Source: Heligmosomoides polygyrus polygyrus (lineage: Eukaryota > Nematoda > Chromadorea > Rhabditida > Heligmosomidae). Taken from it: a stretch of DNA of 64,000 bases. A model generated the notes under the pieces. That model saw nothing but the letters and a program-made list of their open reading frames with translations, had not been told where the DNA came from and did no database searches. Where the stretch lies: positions 60,104,034 to 60,168,033 of the forward strand of contig OX377202.1 in NCBI GenBank assembly GCA_947396885.1, in the 5' to 3' direction. Positions 13,301 through 25,300 of the stretch are shown here, piece after piece (position 1 is the stretch's first letter; every line of letters begins with the position of its first letter). Made by a program: the position numbers and the translations under genes.

Positions 13301-16300
13301 AGCAGCGCCAGTGGTGTAAGGCGCCTTTTATACTTGCGCTGCCCCGCGGCGCGGCGTGATGGTCGGCATGGCTATCGATTTTTCGCGCCGCGAGGCGGCA
13401 CCGCATCGCTTTTATACTCCGCCGCCGCAAAACACCACACTTGACGGAATTTTGGGTTACGGTATTCGGCGAATCGCGCCGCTGAGGGGAAGGGCGCGGC
13501 GCGGCGCGATCAGCCGCGGCAGACTCGGTGTAGTGTGGGGGATTTCACCGTTTCGACCAAACTTCTCCTATTGGGAAGGAGAAGGGGGTATTTAGGGTGC
13601 TGATCACGAGTCTGACATCGCTTTTTGAAGTTACAGACGATTACTAGGTTTGCATGATTAGGGAGTTCGGGCGAAATCGGTGACCATGACCTTAGCCCGT
13701 ACCTTCTTTAACCTAGGAAGAGAACGGAGATCTGTAGACACTCAGGAAGCTTCATATACCACGCCAAAGATATGCTTAGTGCACATTGACCCCAGAATGG
13801 CCATATGAGAAAGAATTTTGAGTGATTCTCGACGATGAGTACCTTCCAGTAGTTTTACTTTTGGACCCGCACATATCACAAAATAAAGAGTGGTTTAAAG
13901 CCGTTTGCATTGCGGGGGATTCGACTCAATACCACACTCACCAGTTTCAACCGTAGGTTGAGCGGACGACTTCGACTCCAGGCTTAAGAGAGGATTCGTC
14001 GCTCCCCATAGGAATCCCACGACAAACATTGACAAGATGCATTGCGCTGATCAGCCGGACGAATCCTTTCTGTTTTGCTCCCTCAATGACTCTTGGACCG
14101 TTTCCGGAGCACGGGCCGTAGTGCGCAGAAGCTCGAGGCCGCGCGTCGCTGACGCACCCCTTTCTAACTGCAATCGCGCAACGGCGCATCAAATTCGGGG
14201 CGCGGCGCGACTGGCCGCGGCGCTCCCCAAATTAACGCGCCGCGCCGCGGCGGGAATATAAAAGGCGCCTAAGGCGAACATCGCTGCCCGGAAAGCAGAA
14301 GATGCGGGTTCGAGTCCCGCCTGGCGCAAGAGTTTTGATCGCAACAAAACGTCCAGTAACAGCGTTTCTATAATACTTCTGTGAAATATTGTCGAAGCAT
14401 TTTGAATGTGAATATGACCCAGAATGACTTGTGGTGTCAACAAGCCAGCATTTTATACTTCCCAGATAATTTTGGTATCGGTTCACCGATCCTGGAGGAA
14501 TGAAGACTCGATTAGCTTGAACGGGATCCAAACCAAGAACCTTGAATTGTGGTGCACGGTGCAGCTGATTTCTCTTACGGCTGCACTACCATGTGCCTAT
14601 ATCTTACGGTAAAGCCAAAAATTCTTCCAGAATCTGAGGCGTTCACCTGTCAAATAACATGAGGATTGTCTCAAGCAGTGCTTTTTCTTGTGGTCGATAA
14701 ACAACATTGGTGTCCAATTTTCAGGTTCCCCTTGAAGCATTAGCTTTATGCGTTGCTCTAGGTAATTATAATATCCGCGGGCCCTAGGATTTATTCTAGA
14801 GTGTAGCGGACCCGAGGCCGCGCGGTTATCACTAATATTATCCCCCTCTCTCCTTCGGTTTATTAATACATGACAGAACACAGTAATAATAATAGGTTTA
14901 TAACATAAACAACGATGTATATGGATAAAGATATAGCAGCTACATAACGTCCACAGACAACCCCGAACAGCCTCCTATCTCTCGGGGGGCGGTTTTATAC
15001 CCTCTGTGTTTGCGGGCGCCTACACTGGTGGTCCGGACGGGTGGCTGGTACGGCGCGGTTGTTGTTGCACTTAGGCAGCCCGCCAGCTGCTGCGCAAACA
15101 CGAGATAACACATCTTATACTACGCTATTCCGCTATTCCTTTTATAATATCCGCGTGCCCTAGGATTTATTCTGGAGTGTAGCGGACCCGAGGCCGCGCG
15201 GTTATCACTAATATTATCCCCCTCTCTCCTTCGGTTTATTAATACATGACAGAACACAGTAATAATAATAGGTTTATAACATAAACAACGATGTATATGG
15301 ATAAAGATATAGCAGCTACATAACGTCCACAGACAACCCCGAACAACCTCCTATCCCTCGGGGGGCGGTTTTATACCCCCCTGTGTTTGCGGGCGCCTAC
15401 AATGGTGGTCCGGACGGGTGGCTGGTACGGCGCGGTTGTTGTTGCACTTAGGCAGCCCGCCAGCTGCTGCGCAAACACGAGATAACACATCTTATACTAC
15501 GCTATTCCGCTATTCCTTTACATAATCAAAACTTCTTCTTGTCCTGCTTCGGGGCGGGATCCCTCTTTTCGTACGGTGACGCCAGTTTACGCGATGCGAT
15601 CAAATGATTGATCGGAATGGATACCACCAATCTTCACGTCCACATGCAGCGTATCAAGGCAACGCTGTTTCGGCAGCCCTTACAAGGGAACTGTCTGAAC
15701 GGTACGCCGGAACGGCAAGAACGAGTACTATAGGGAGAATCCCCGTCCTCCAAATAGTAATGCCGAATCCTTGAGGCAAACGAGTACGAGTGTGTAGTGG
15801 TTAAGGGTCCGCAGAGCGAGCTCTTCACGGCAGCGCAAGATTTCGGTGTTGTGGACTGGATGACGCGGTGGTAGAGGGCACGCCTCATGTTCGTGAGTCT
15901 AGGGTTCGGTTCCTATGCTACGGCGCGGTTTTGCACTTTTACCATAGTATCGGATTTCCGTAGAGATTTCCATATCTGAAATTGTTTTTGTCTGCTACGG
16001 TAAGATGTTTTTGTTACTTATTATTTGTCGACATCTCGTAATTCACCAGCAATGTCCGAAATATGCCAAATGCGATTTTATACGAAACTTTTACCCCAAT
16101 AAATTGTTCTCATTGTCAATGTAAGAAATTTTGACACAGGAACAACATGAAACAACGGCAGAATGCCAGAAAAATGCTTCAAATGCAATTTATTAGTGTC
16201 GGTAAGGCGAGTGCCACCAGTGTACTCACAGTGTAAGAGGGGACCACATGATCTTCAACTTGACCTACCACCTCGATCAATATTCCCGCCTCTGTTATGC

Positions 16301-19300
16301 TTACAAAGTCGCGCGGTTATAACAAGCTGCTGCCGCCAACACTGAATCGACAATGTCTGCTAACCCTCGAGTGGTCATTCACCTATTGACACTGATGTGC
16401 GGATCTCCACTGGATGCTGTCCCCCTTCGAGAGACGAAATGAAGCTGGCGGAAAGGATAGCAAGTATCCTACAGGATTGCGACAGCTGGAAATCGACGAA
16501 GTGGAGAAGTTGGAGGTAGTGGGAGAAGAGGACCAAGAGTTTCAACCAGAAGAAGATTGTGCCGGAGTCACGACGCCACTAACCAGTGAAGGCACTATCA
16601 CGTTTCCGGGAGGGCAGATCGTTTCGGAGGAAAAGATTTGGCTATACTAGAATTGTTATACTATACAAGTTTGAGAACTGGGGAAAGTGGACCGTATAGC
16701 GAATCCAGGCTTGGGCTGTAGCAGAGTACCACTGGGCAGGAACTGTGAAGCCAAGCACAAGTTCAGATATGGAGATCTATGGAAATCCGATACTATGGTA
16801 AAGGTAGCAAAAACGCGACGTAGCATGGGAGCCGAACCCTAGACCTCACGAATATGAGGTGTGCCTTCTACCATTGCACCACCCAGTCCACAACACTGGG
16901 ATCTTTCGCTGCCGTGAAGAGCTCGCTCTGCGGACCCTTAACCATTACACCCTCGTACTCGTTTGCCTCAAGGATTCGGCAAAAACAAAACATGTTCTGT
17001 TACTACCTGGAGGACGGGGATTCTCCCTATAGTACTCGTTCTTGCCGTTCCGGCGTACCGTTCAGACAGTTCCCTTGTTAGGCCGTTTCCCGTGCACCTC
17101 TATGTAAAGGCCAATCTTCCGAACAGTGTCACCACTGGAACTGTGGCAGGCCGGTGAAGGCGAGCTTCATGTATCAGGTTGTGAGGAAAGTTCTGGCAGT
17201 TTTCGCGCCTATTTGGCATCAGTATGCACTAAATTTGAACGACTGCTAAATTAATCGATGAGTTGTGCTTCTCAAGTGAGGAAATGATTATTCTTCTTGA
17301 TGAAGTGCTTTTCATGTATTGCTTCAACATTTCTGATTTCTGAGGGAACCTTAATTATAGCGTGAACGAGACGGCTTTCCAAACTGTTCTACTTCATGAA
17401 TTCAACCTTGGTCGGACGGCAATGGAAACAATTGTGAATGTAAACACTGCATGGGAAGAAGGTACTGCCTCGGGCCGGACCTTTTTCGCTGGTTCAGTAA
17501 GTTTCGGAATGGAAGAGAATCGATTGAAGACGATGCACGAGCTGGAAGACCATTGCTTGTTGGTCACGATGCCTTGAAGGAAGTAGTTGAAATGGACCCT
17601 CGGCAGCCACTCCGGGAGATAGCAAGAAACCTACGGGTTCCCCATACAGTTGCTGCCGATCAGCGACAGGTGGGTGCCCCACAACCTCACCGAAGCGCAG
17701 CAGCTGAGGCGAATGGAGGTCGCGAGTTCCCTGATCAGAAGAAATTCTACGGAGCCGTTCCTCCATCGACTTGTCAACTGCGACGAGAAATGAATCCTAT
17801 TTGATAATAAAAAGCGTTCTGCTTAATGTATAAATGTCATCGAGCCCCCAAAAACCTTTTCGAAACCGGATTTGCACTGCAAGAAGACAATGATTACGGT
17901 CTGATGGACTGCAGCTGGACTAGTCCACTTTTCGTTTCTTCCTCCTGGCCAAACGATAACAGCAGAGCTGTACTGCGAGCAACTGATAGAAATGTATGCA
18001 AAATCGGAGAAAAAGCAACCTTCACTGGTGAATCGACACGGCGTGCTACTTCTGCATGACAACGTACGACCGCATGTTTCGCCGATGGTCCTCCAGAAAT
18101 TGATCGAACTGCAGGTCGAAACTCTCCCTCACCTGCCATATTTGCCAGACCTAGTGCCAACCGACTTTCACTTTTTCAAGCATCTAGATAGCTTTTAAAA
18201 GATAGAGTGTTTAAAAGCCGACGTGATGTAGAATCTGTTTCTAGAATTTAATCGGTCTAGATCGTCAGATTTTTGAGAACATGGCACATCTAAGCTGGTC
18301 TCACGTTGGTAGAGCTGTGTTGATTCTAATGGTGCTTATTCTGAATAAAACGTAGCAAATTGAGCTAAGTTATGGCTTTTCGAGAATAACGTGGAAAAAC
18401 GGCCAAAACTTTCTTTACAACCTTTGTCAGCAATTGGAGCGACGCCAAATCTCTGACGTACTTGGTCGTTGCGAATCTGGTCCAGACGTGTAGCGTCAGC
18501 CGTTCACCGCAGCATCTTCATTTCCATTGCGCTGAGGTGGGCCTTCCTTGGTTGTAGGCTAGCGCTCAGCACCGCACATCGCTTTGGTCCGACGGCGGCT
18601 CTGTAGATCTTTGATATACGTTGTTCTGGAATCTTCCTTTAGCATAGAACGGCTGTCATTGAGAGCCATTTGAACCACGCTTTGCTCACGCATAAGTTCG
18701 CCTCCAACGTCAGCTACCGTCAGACGCGATTGCAGAACCAAGGTACTTCAAGTTTATCGTCAGTACGATAGCAGTGTCATTGACCTCAATGGACCGAGCC
18801 TCGTCTATATCTGTCCTCAAGGGCTCGGATTTACGAACGTTAACTTGAACCCGAACACCGTCAAGTGGTCACACAAAGCTTGCGTTCGGTCTTGTCTACG
18901 CTGGCAAGCATTATGTTATCTGCATGCAGCAGTGTACATGGTGTAGGCTTCTGAAGGTCTCTCGAAATGGCATCCGTTGCAACAACGAAAAGGAGTGGGG
19001 AGACCTCAGAGCCTTGGTGAACACTAGACATGGGATCCGAATCATGCATTTTCGGATATCCGGCCGGATTTATCCGGTTTCGGATTATCCGAAATCCGGC
19101 TCGGTCGAAAATTGCCCTCATCTGAATCATCCGAAGATCCGGAGTTTCTAAAATTCCCCTCATCTGAATCATCCGAAGATCCGGAGTTTCTAAAATTCCC
19201 CTCATCTGAATCATCCGAAGATCCGGAGTTTTCAAAATTACTCTCATCTGAATCATCCGAAGATCCGGGGTTTTGAAAAACGCAATGATTCGGATAAAAT

Positions 19301-22300
19301 CGGATAAAAATCGGATAATAGGAGCTTAGCGCGCCTTGCTGGCAAACTCTGCGCTATTGATAACCTGACTTTTTCGGGCAGATTTGCAATCATTTGGCAG
19401 GGATTCTCTCACAAGTAAAGGGTCTGATAGCGTATATCTGAACGGGGAGAGGGAGTCATCCCATTAAGTAGGAATAATCCCCACCCCTCAATTAGCATAA
19501 AATGCGTTTCATTTTTGCCACGTCGTTAAACCCAAGGAGTGGGGGTTCTTGAAGTCACAATGGAATACGGCGCATCACGAGTTTGGGGTCTTGTACGACC
19601 GCGATGCCTCGGCCGGCAAACAGCTCGGAGCGCAATGGGTAGTGACGATGCTTCATGGGAGGAAGGTCGGGGGTTCGATCCTCATGCGCTGCTGCATTCC
19701 TTCTTTTTAACTGATTGGTAGAAAGTTGGGAGATTCTGACGTCTATACCATTTTCAGATGTTTTCTGCGCACTCTCCAGCTGCATGCTGCCGTACTCAAC
19801 AGGATGATGCATAAATATTCAACACCAGTGATACACAGGTACAACGTGCATAAAGCAGCACTGGACACAATGGGCAGGGTATAAATGCTGCAGGCTCCTC
19901 TCAGTCTGTTTCTATACATCGGCCAATGACCTCAGGTAAAACCATCCTGCTCGGATTTTCAAAGGAGACCATGATGTGACATCACATGTAGTTAAAACAA
20001 GAAAGTCTGTGGATCCCGGAAATTTACCTAAACGGCATCAATACACTTTTTCTCTCATCTTTGCCCGTCATCTGGAAATCAGAGGTCTGCTGGAGGTTCT
20101 CTGAAACTTAACACCAACAAAGTCGCCGATGCTCGAGTGGTGATCCACTGGCTCACGCTGAAGTGTGGTCCACCTTTAGATAACGAGCCTTCAAGGGAAT
20201 GACACCAACCTGACCGAGCGAATGACCAGCATACTGAAGGACTTCGAAGCACGTCAACTTGAAGATAACAAAGACGAACGGCTGGAAATGGTGGAAAACA
20301 AGAAGAAGGTTGCGATCCGCAAAATGAACTGATATACGTGGAAAGACTGGCAAGCAGTGGGCACATGATAACTTTTCGGCTGGAGCTCTTGTTTCGGAGG
20401 AAAGGAAAAGTCTTCAATTGGATTTCGTCTATGGAGGCGATCTCGTTTGTCCATATATGGAAGCAAACTGTGAGGAGCCAGTAGCCTTTATGCGCTGCCC
20501 GTATTGTGACCAGTGCTTCTGTTTCGTGCACTTTCTGCCAGTGTATCACTGTTGTTGAACGTTCATACATCGTTATGTTGAACAGCTTTCCAATTGGGTT
20601 TTGGTTAAAAAACCGGTCAGTAATAAACAAGTGGCAACAAAGTTGCTCTCCACGGCATACATCTGGAAACACTGCGCAGCAAACATCTAAAATGGTATAG
20701 ATGTCAGAATCCCTCCAATCAAACAAAAAGGTGAAATGCAAAGATTTAGCAGCGCAGAAAAGTAGAACCCTCTACCTCCCTCTCATGGAGCAACGTCACT
20801 ATCCACTGCGCTACGAGCCCCTTCCCTCCAGCGGCGTTGCGAGCGTACAAGACACCGGAACTCGTGAAGCCCCGATTCCACTGTAACTTCAAGGGTCCTC
20901 TACTCCTCGGGCTTTTCGATTTGGCAAAAAAGAAACACATTTTTATACTAATTGAGGAGTGGCGATTATTCCTATGTATGACTCGCTCTCTCCGTTCAGA
21001 AATACGCTTCAGACCTTTCCCTTCTCAGAGCACGAAAAATTTCTTGCGGGGCGTTTTGGAATCGTTCCATTATTGTTCTTTACAAGACTTTGCTGTGCAT
21101 TACCAACTCACTATTGAGTTGGTATTAGCTCTTTGGGGTCTTAAACTGTTTTTTGTTTGTTCTGGAAACGCAACATAGCTCTGGGAGGGCTCCCCTCGCC
21201 AGGCAGCCAAATACGACATCTTTTACGTAGCGCTGGTATGTTCCACTAAGCCAGGCCAGATATAATGTAATTGGGCATTCATGTGCCTTGCTACCAGGGC
21301 ATATAAACACTTAATTCAAGGTGAGGCGCTCTAAGCTGCTTTGCGCGCTCGTGGCTTCAATTGGTCAAGGAGATAAACGCGGAGTTACTGATGTGTTCAG
21401 TTTTTAAGAGGTTGCGTGCCCTTACTATATCACTTATCCGCTTGTATCCGAATCGGATATCTGAAATCCGGCTCGGCCGAAAAAGGCGCTATCTGAACCA
21501 TCCGAAGATCCGGGGTTTCTAAAATTGCTCTCATCTGAATCATCCGAAGATCCGGGGTTTTCGAAATTGCCCTCATCTGAATCATCCGAAGATTCGGGGT
21601 TTGAAAAAATGGCCTATCCGAATCATCCGATGATCCGGAAAATCGGTGTCGGATCCAATGTCTAGTGGAGTGCCCCGCACTAGGATAGATCCTTATATGT
21701 ATCTTATCTTACTATGTAGAATTCAGTTGATGTCACGTGTCCGTCACGTGGACCAAAGACAAGGGATGCCTTCGACAGGGCGGCGCATGCCAGCCGGCCT
21801 TTCTTCGAGCTTAACACATTCGCGACGATGTCCACTCATTTGAGTGGACGGAGAGCTTTAGGAAGAAGTTTCCTTATCGATGTTTTTCCTTATTCCTTTT
21901 CAAATTCGCAAATTGTAGTAGGGGATCAATGTTGGGTCTGCGTAGACAGAAATGATTAGCTTTATCGTAACAAACGAGACAACAACGTCTCCCATTAAGG
22001 CCGCCGCACACTTCTGCGGCTTTGCCGCTGCCCTATCCTTAAGCATAGGGCAGGGACGCAGAGCTCGCCGCCGGCGGCGTCCCTGTCCTATCCTTAAGCC
22101 CTCCGTACACTTTTACGGCAACGCGGTAGCCCTATCTTTAAGCATGGGGCAGAGACGCAGAGTCGCCGCGCGAGGCAAAACTAGCCTCGCGCGGCCTGCC
22201 GTTGATGTGCCAACGCGGTGCCGCCTACGCGACAGCGGCAATAATCCCTCAAGGCATTGTTGCCGCGTGGCTCTGCCAGCACCGCGCGCCCGTGTCTGGA

Positions 22301-25300
22301 CTCTAGGTGACCGCTGCGTGGATCTAGAGAATGAAAGCTGACCCGTCCTTTAAACTCCCGATCAGCTGTTTCGTTTCTCGCTCTCTATTTTTGGAATGTT
22401 GTGTTTTAACTACTAACGGAGCACAGGAATAACGGCACTATTGTACCTTCAGGACTCCAGAGGACGAGGAGAGGTCGAAAAAAAATTTTCGCCCAAACCT
22501 CATCCAGGGAGGTTATTTGGGATGCTGATCACGAATCTGACATTAGTTTTTGAAATTTCGGCCGATTACGGTAGGTTACGGTAGGTACCGGTGACTAAGG
22601 CTGTCGAGGTCGTAATCACCGATTTCGCCCAAACTTTGCCTATGGGAGGTATTTGGGATGCTGATCACGGATCTGACATTAGTTTTTGAAATTTCGGCCG
22701 ATTACGGTAGGTTACGGTAGGTACCGGTGACTAAGGCTGTCGAGTTCATAATCACCGATTTCGCTCAAACTTCGCTTATGGAAGGTATTTGGGATGCTGA
22801 TCACGAATCTGACATTAGTTTTTGAAATTTCGGCCGATTACGGTAGGTTACGGTAGGTACCGGTGACTAAGGCTGTCGAGTTCATAATCACCGATTTCAC
22901 TCAAACCTCGCCTATGGGAGGTATTTGGGATGCTCATCACGAATCTGACATTAGTTTTTGAAATTTCGGCCGATTACGGTAGGTTACGGTAGGTACCGGT
23001 GACTAAGGCTGTCGAGTTCATAATCACCGATTTCGCTCAAACTTCACCTGTGGGCCGTTTTTCGTTTCACGCTGGAGTACGGTAGGTTACGGTGGGAACC
23101 GGTGAGTAAGGTAATGGTCACCGATTGCGCCCAAACTCCAGCGTAAAACGAATAACGGATGTCAGATTCGTGATCAGCACCCCGAATAACCCCCATGGGC
23201 GAAGTTTGGGCGAAATCGGTGATTATGACCTCGACAGCCTTAGTCACCGGTATGTACCGTAATCTACCGTACTCCAGCGTAAAACGAAAAACGGATGTCA
23301 GATTCGTGATCAGCACCCCAAATAACCCCCCTGGACGAGGTTGGGCGAAAAAAAATTTTCGACCTCTCCTTGTCCTCTGGAGTCCCGAAAGTACAATAGT
23401 GCCGGAATAACTACTCTTCAATACGGAACGAAATCTGGATAGCGATTGACGATGAAATTCAGTCAAGAGACTGCCGGATATACAGGTTTGTTAGCGATTG
23501 CGCGAGCAGGAGGAGTGCCGCGTACGCGGCGGTTTGTTGCCTGACGCGCGCCAAAAGGGCAACCGGCCGTCGCGCGCATTGGGCGCCAAAACGCTCTCGT
23601 CGTGAATGTGTTAACCATGGGTCATTGCTGGCGAACTCATCAGCTTCGCTCACTAAAGCTTACGATATGTCGAGCGGTCAACGCGTCAGGATGGGAATCA
23701 TGCGCCGAGCGCCAGGACTCAAAAGATGTGACACGGATGCCGTACTATGTGCGTCCATGCGTCCAGATCCAGAGCACGTGCCATAGATCGACTTTGCGCA
23801 GCATACGTTGGATTTCCAGATGACCTTTCAAAGGCTTCGTGTCACGAGCGTGCGCGCTTGACTCGCATTGCGTTTCTCTCTGACGGCACATGGGTAGGGA
23901 GTATTGACGGGAGGAGGGAGAGGAGAATCACTACAGGAATAGGAGGCGTATTAATGCTGTCGAACCATGAACGATATCGAGCAGTCGACCAACACTGATC
24001 GATTTTGTACGTTTCTGCAGATTAAGCACTTCGGATTGGAGCTCTCATGATATGTCCTTCGCTGCGTGAAGAGAACGGCAACTTCGGAGAATAAATCGCG
24101 CACATGATGGACAGGAGTCACAGCAAAAGTCTTGAAGTTCTCGCCCATCGTATCCTGCTATACTATTCTGTATGGTAAATCCATTTCTTTACTGCAATGA
24201 AACTATGGACACCTAAATAAGAAAAGAAGACTGGGTATTCTATTCTCGGGGCTGTATCCAGACGTTTGGTGGTCGATAGGCCGCTAATTCGACGTGAAAA
24301 TGTTATATACATAAAAATATATGTGTACCACTTTCACGTCGAACTGAAAACTTTTCACGTTAATTGGACACTCTTCCACGCTAGCCTGAAACTTGAAATC
24401 AGCGCGAGCTCTTCCGATTCGAAATGAACTTCTTACAGGTTAAAATGCGGACTCTCTAAGGTGACTAGAGTAAATTTTGTTCAACGAAAATTTGGTATAA
24501 CTTTGTTTGAAAATTTTAGTTCATCTGTCCGAATGAATGGCTCCGAAAGTAAAAAAATGAATGAATAGGTCGCGTCGTGTACTCGGACAGCTCGTCTCGA
24601 TTTTTTTTCTTTAGTTTATAGTGCAAACGCGTGGAGCGCAGTCGGAGGAGGCGCCGACTGTCGCCTGCACCCGATACCAGGTTCCTGGTTCGGATTTCTC
24701 GCCCAGGCCAACCAAGCCTTCCATCCCTCCGGGATCGGTGAATTGGTACCAGACTTGTCTGGGAAGGATAAAGCACTGACTTGTTTATCGGACTGCAAGC
24801 CATCGTATGGCCAAATACGCATTCAACATGTCTCCACGACATCCCGTAGAAGTAGAATGCGTGGCGCATCCCAAAGAGGATTGAATAACGCCGTATTTTA
24901 TTTTTTATAGTGCAAACGCTGCTTATATGAAACATCAAAATGAGGATAACTATCAATAGAATGAAAAACAGCTTTTGAATGAGGGCATGGCGCAATCACT
25001 TTTTGGCACCGCCTTTCCACACTTTAAAACAAGCTTTAGATCATTGCTTTTCTTAGAAAATAAGAATTTTATAAAATTCCAAACAATGCGTTTACTTAGT
25101 GGGTAGGTGAGTTAAAACCTCAGAGGAAGTCATAGTAAAATTGTCCTGAACAACGAGTGCTAGTCTAATGTGGAAGGAGGCAGTTTTGATTTGTAAGAGA
25201 ACATCATTCAGATTTCCGATTACAACATACCTATGGAAAAGCGGAAAAATTGAGTAGTGCTTCTTCTAGACCTTTCTCATGTCCCATGGCTTTTTGTTCG

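Larger units (their letters stand above)
12655..14370. mobile_element. GC-rich palindromic element with tRNA-like ends
   Basis: The two ends are inverted copies: GGCGCAGGAGTTTTC... read on the minus strand at the left corresponds to GGCGCAAGAGTTTTG on the plus strand at the right. Each arm carries a tRNA-like sequence (12691-12755 minus, 14264-14328 plus). The left interior (12760-13130) is extremely rich in GCC/GGC. A perfect-looking hairpin pairs 13147-13185 with 13279-13318. Near the right arm there is TATAAAAGGCGCC. A single monomer of repeat R2 lies at about 13545-13715. Several long overlapping frames on both strands come from base composition only. Its termini do not match the F1-F5 consensus. 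Confidence 0.6.
15682..17078. mobile_element. Foldback element F2 (shared-terminus family)
   Basis: The inverted arms match from ACAAGGGAACTGTCTGAACG (left, 15682) and its complement at the right end (17078), through to about 15985 and 16765, giving arms of roughly 310 bp. Each arm carries a tRNA-like cassette next to CATAGTATCGGATTTCC. The interior (15990-16760) contains a short frame starting [11 protein letters not shown] (16163-16345) and a 30-codon frame at 16353-16442 that matches a frame inside F3. The arms differ by substitutions and small gaps. No transposase is visible. Confidence 0.75.
19411..21028. mobile_element. Foldback element F3 (shared-terminus family)
   Basis: The left terminus is ACAAGTAAAGGGTCTGATAG and the right end reads GAGAAGGGAAAGGTCTGA on the opposite strand. 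The arms also match around AATGGTATAGACGTCAGAAT (about 19735-19760 against 20690-20725). tRNA-like cassettes lie at 19620-19705 (+) and 20745-20835 (-). The interior holds a frame with [16 protein letters not shown] (20101-20202) and one ending in an AN1-like zinc-finger pattern (20361-20558). A 220-codon frame on the minus strand (20079-20741) is antisense to these and is judged spurious. Confidence 0.7.
19022..21667. mobile_element. Inverted-terminal element containing F3 and minisatellites
   Basis: The ends are inverted: CACTAGACATGGGATCCG at the left and its near-complement (with ATTGG for ATGGG) at the right. Inside each end lies a short array of a 42-bp unit containing ATCATCCGAAGATCCGG, four copies at 19119-19290 and three at 21491-21620, in the same orientation. 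Foldback F3 (19411-21028) is nested within. The element interrupts a LINE fragment at its left end. No transposase was found. The superfamily is unknown, because the target-site duplication is unclear. Confidence 0.55.

Noticed and set aside
12691..14328. Calling the tRNA-like caps functional tRNA genes
   Set aside because: The T-arm is perfect but U33 is missing, the D-arm is too short and the acceptor stem is weak; they are reported as tRNA-like only.
18861..19256. 131-codon minus-strand frame with a 14-residue repeat
   Set aside because: The protein repeat is the 42-bp minisatellite read in frame (42 is a multiple of three) fused to a decayed LINE piece; not a repeat protein.
20079..20741. 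220-codon minus-strand frame inside F3
   Set aside because: It is antisense to the F2/F3-shared coding segment and the AN1-like fragment, has no family motifs, and lies wholly within a mobile element.
22500..23060. Possible CRISPR-like array
   Set aside because: Units are ~136 bp with no constant-repeat/variable-spacer pattern, the array turns into inverted copies, and the genome is eukaryotic.
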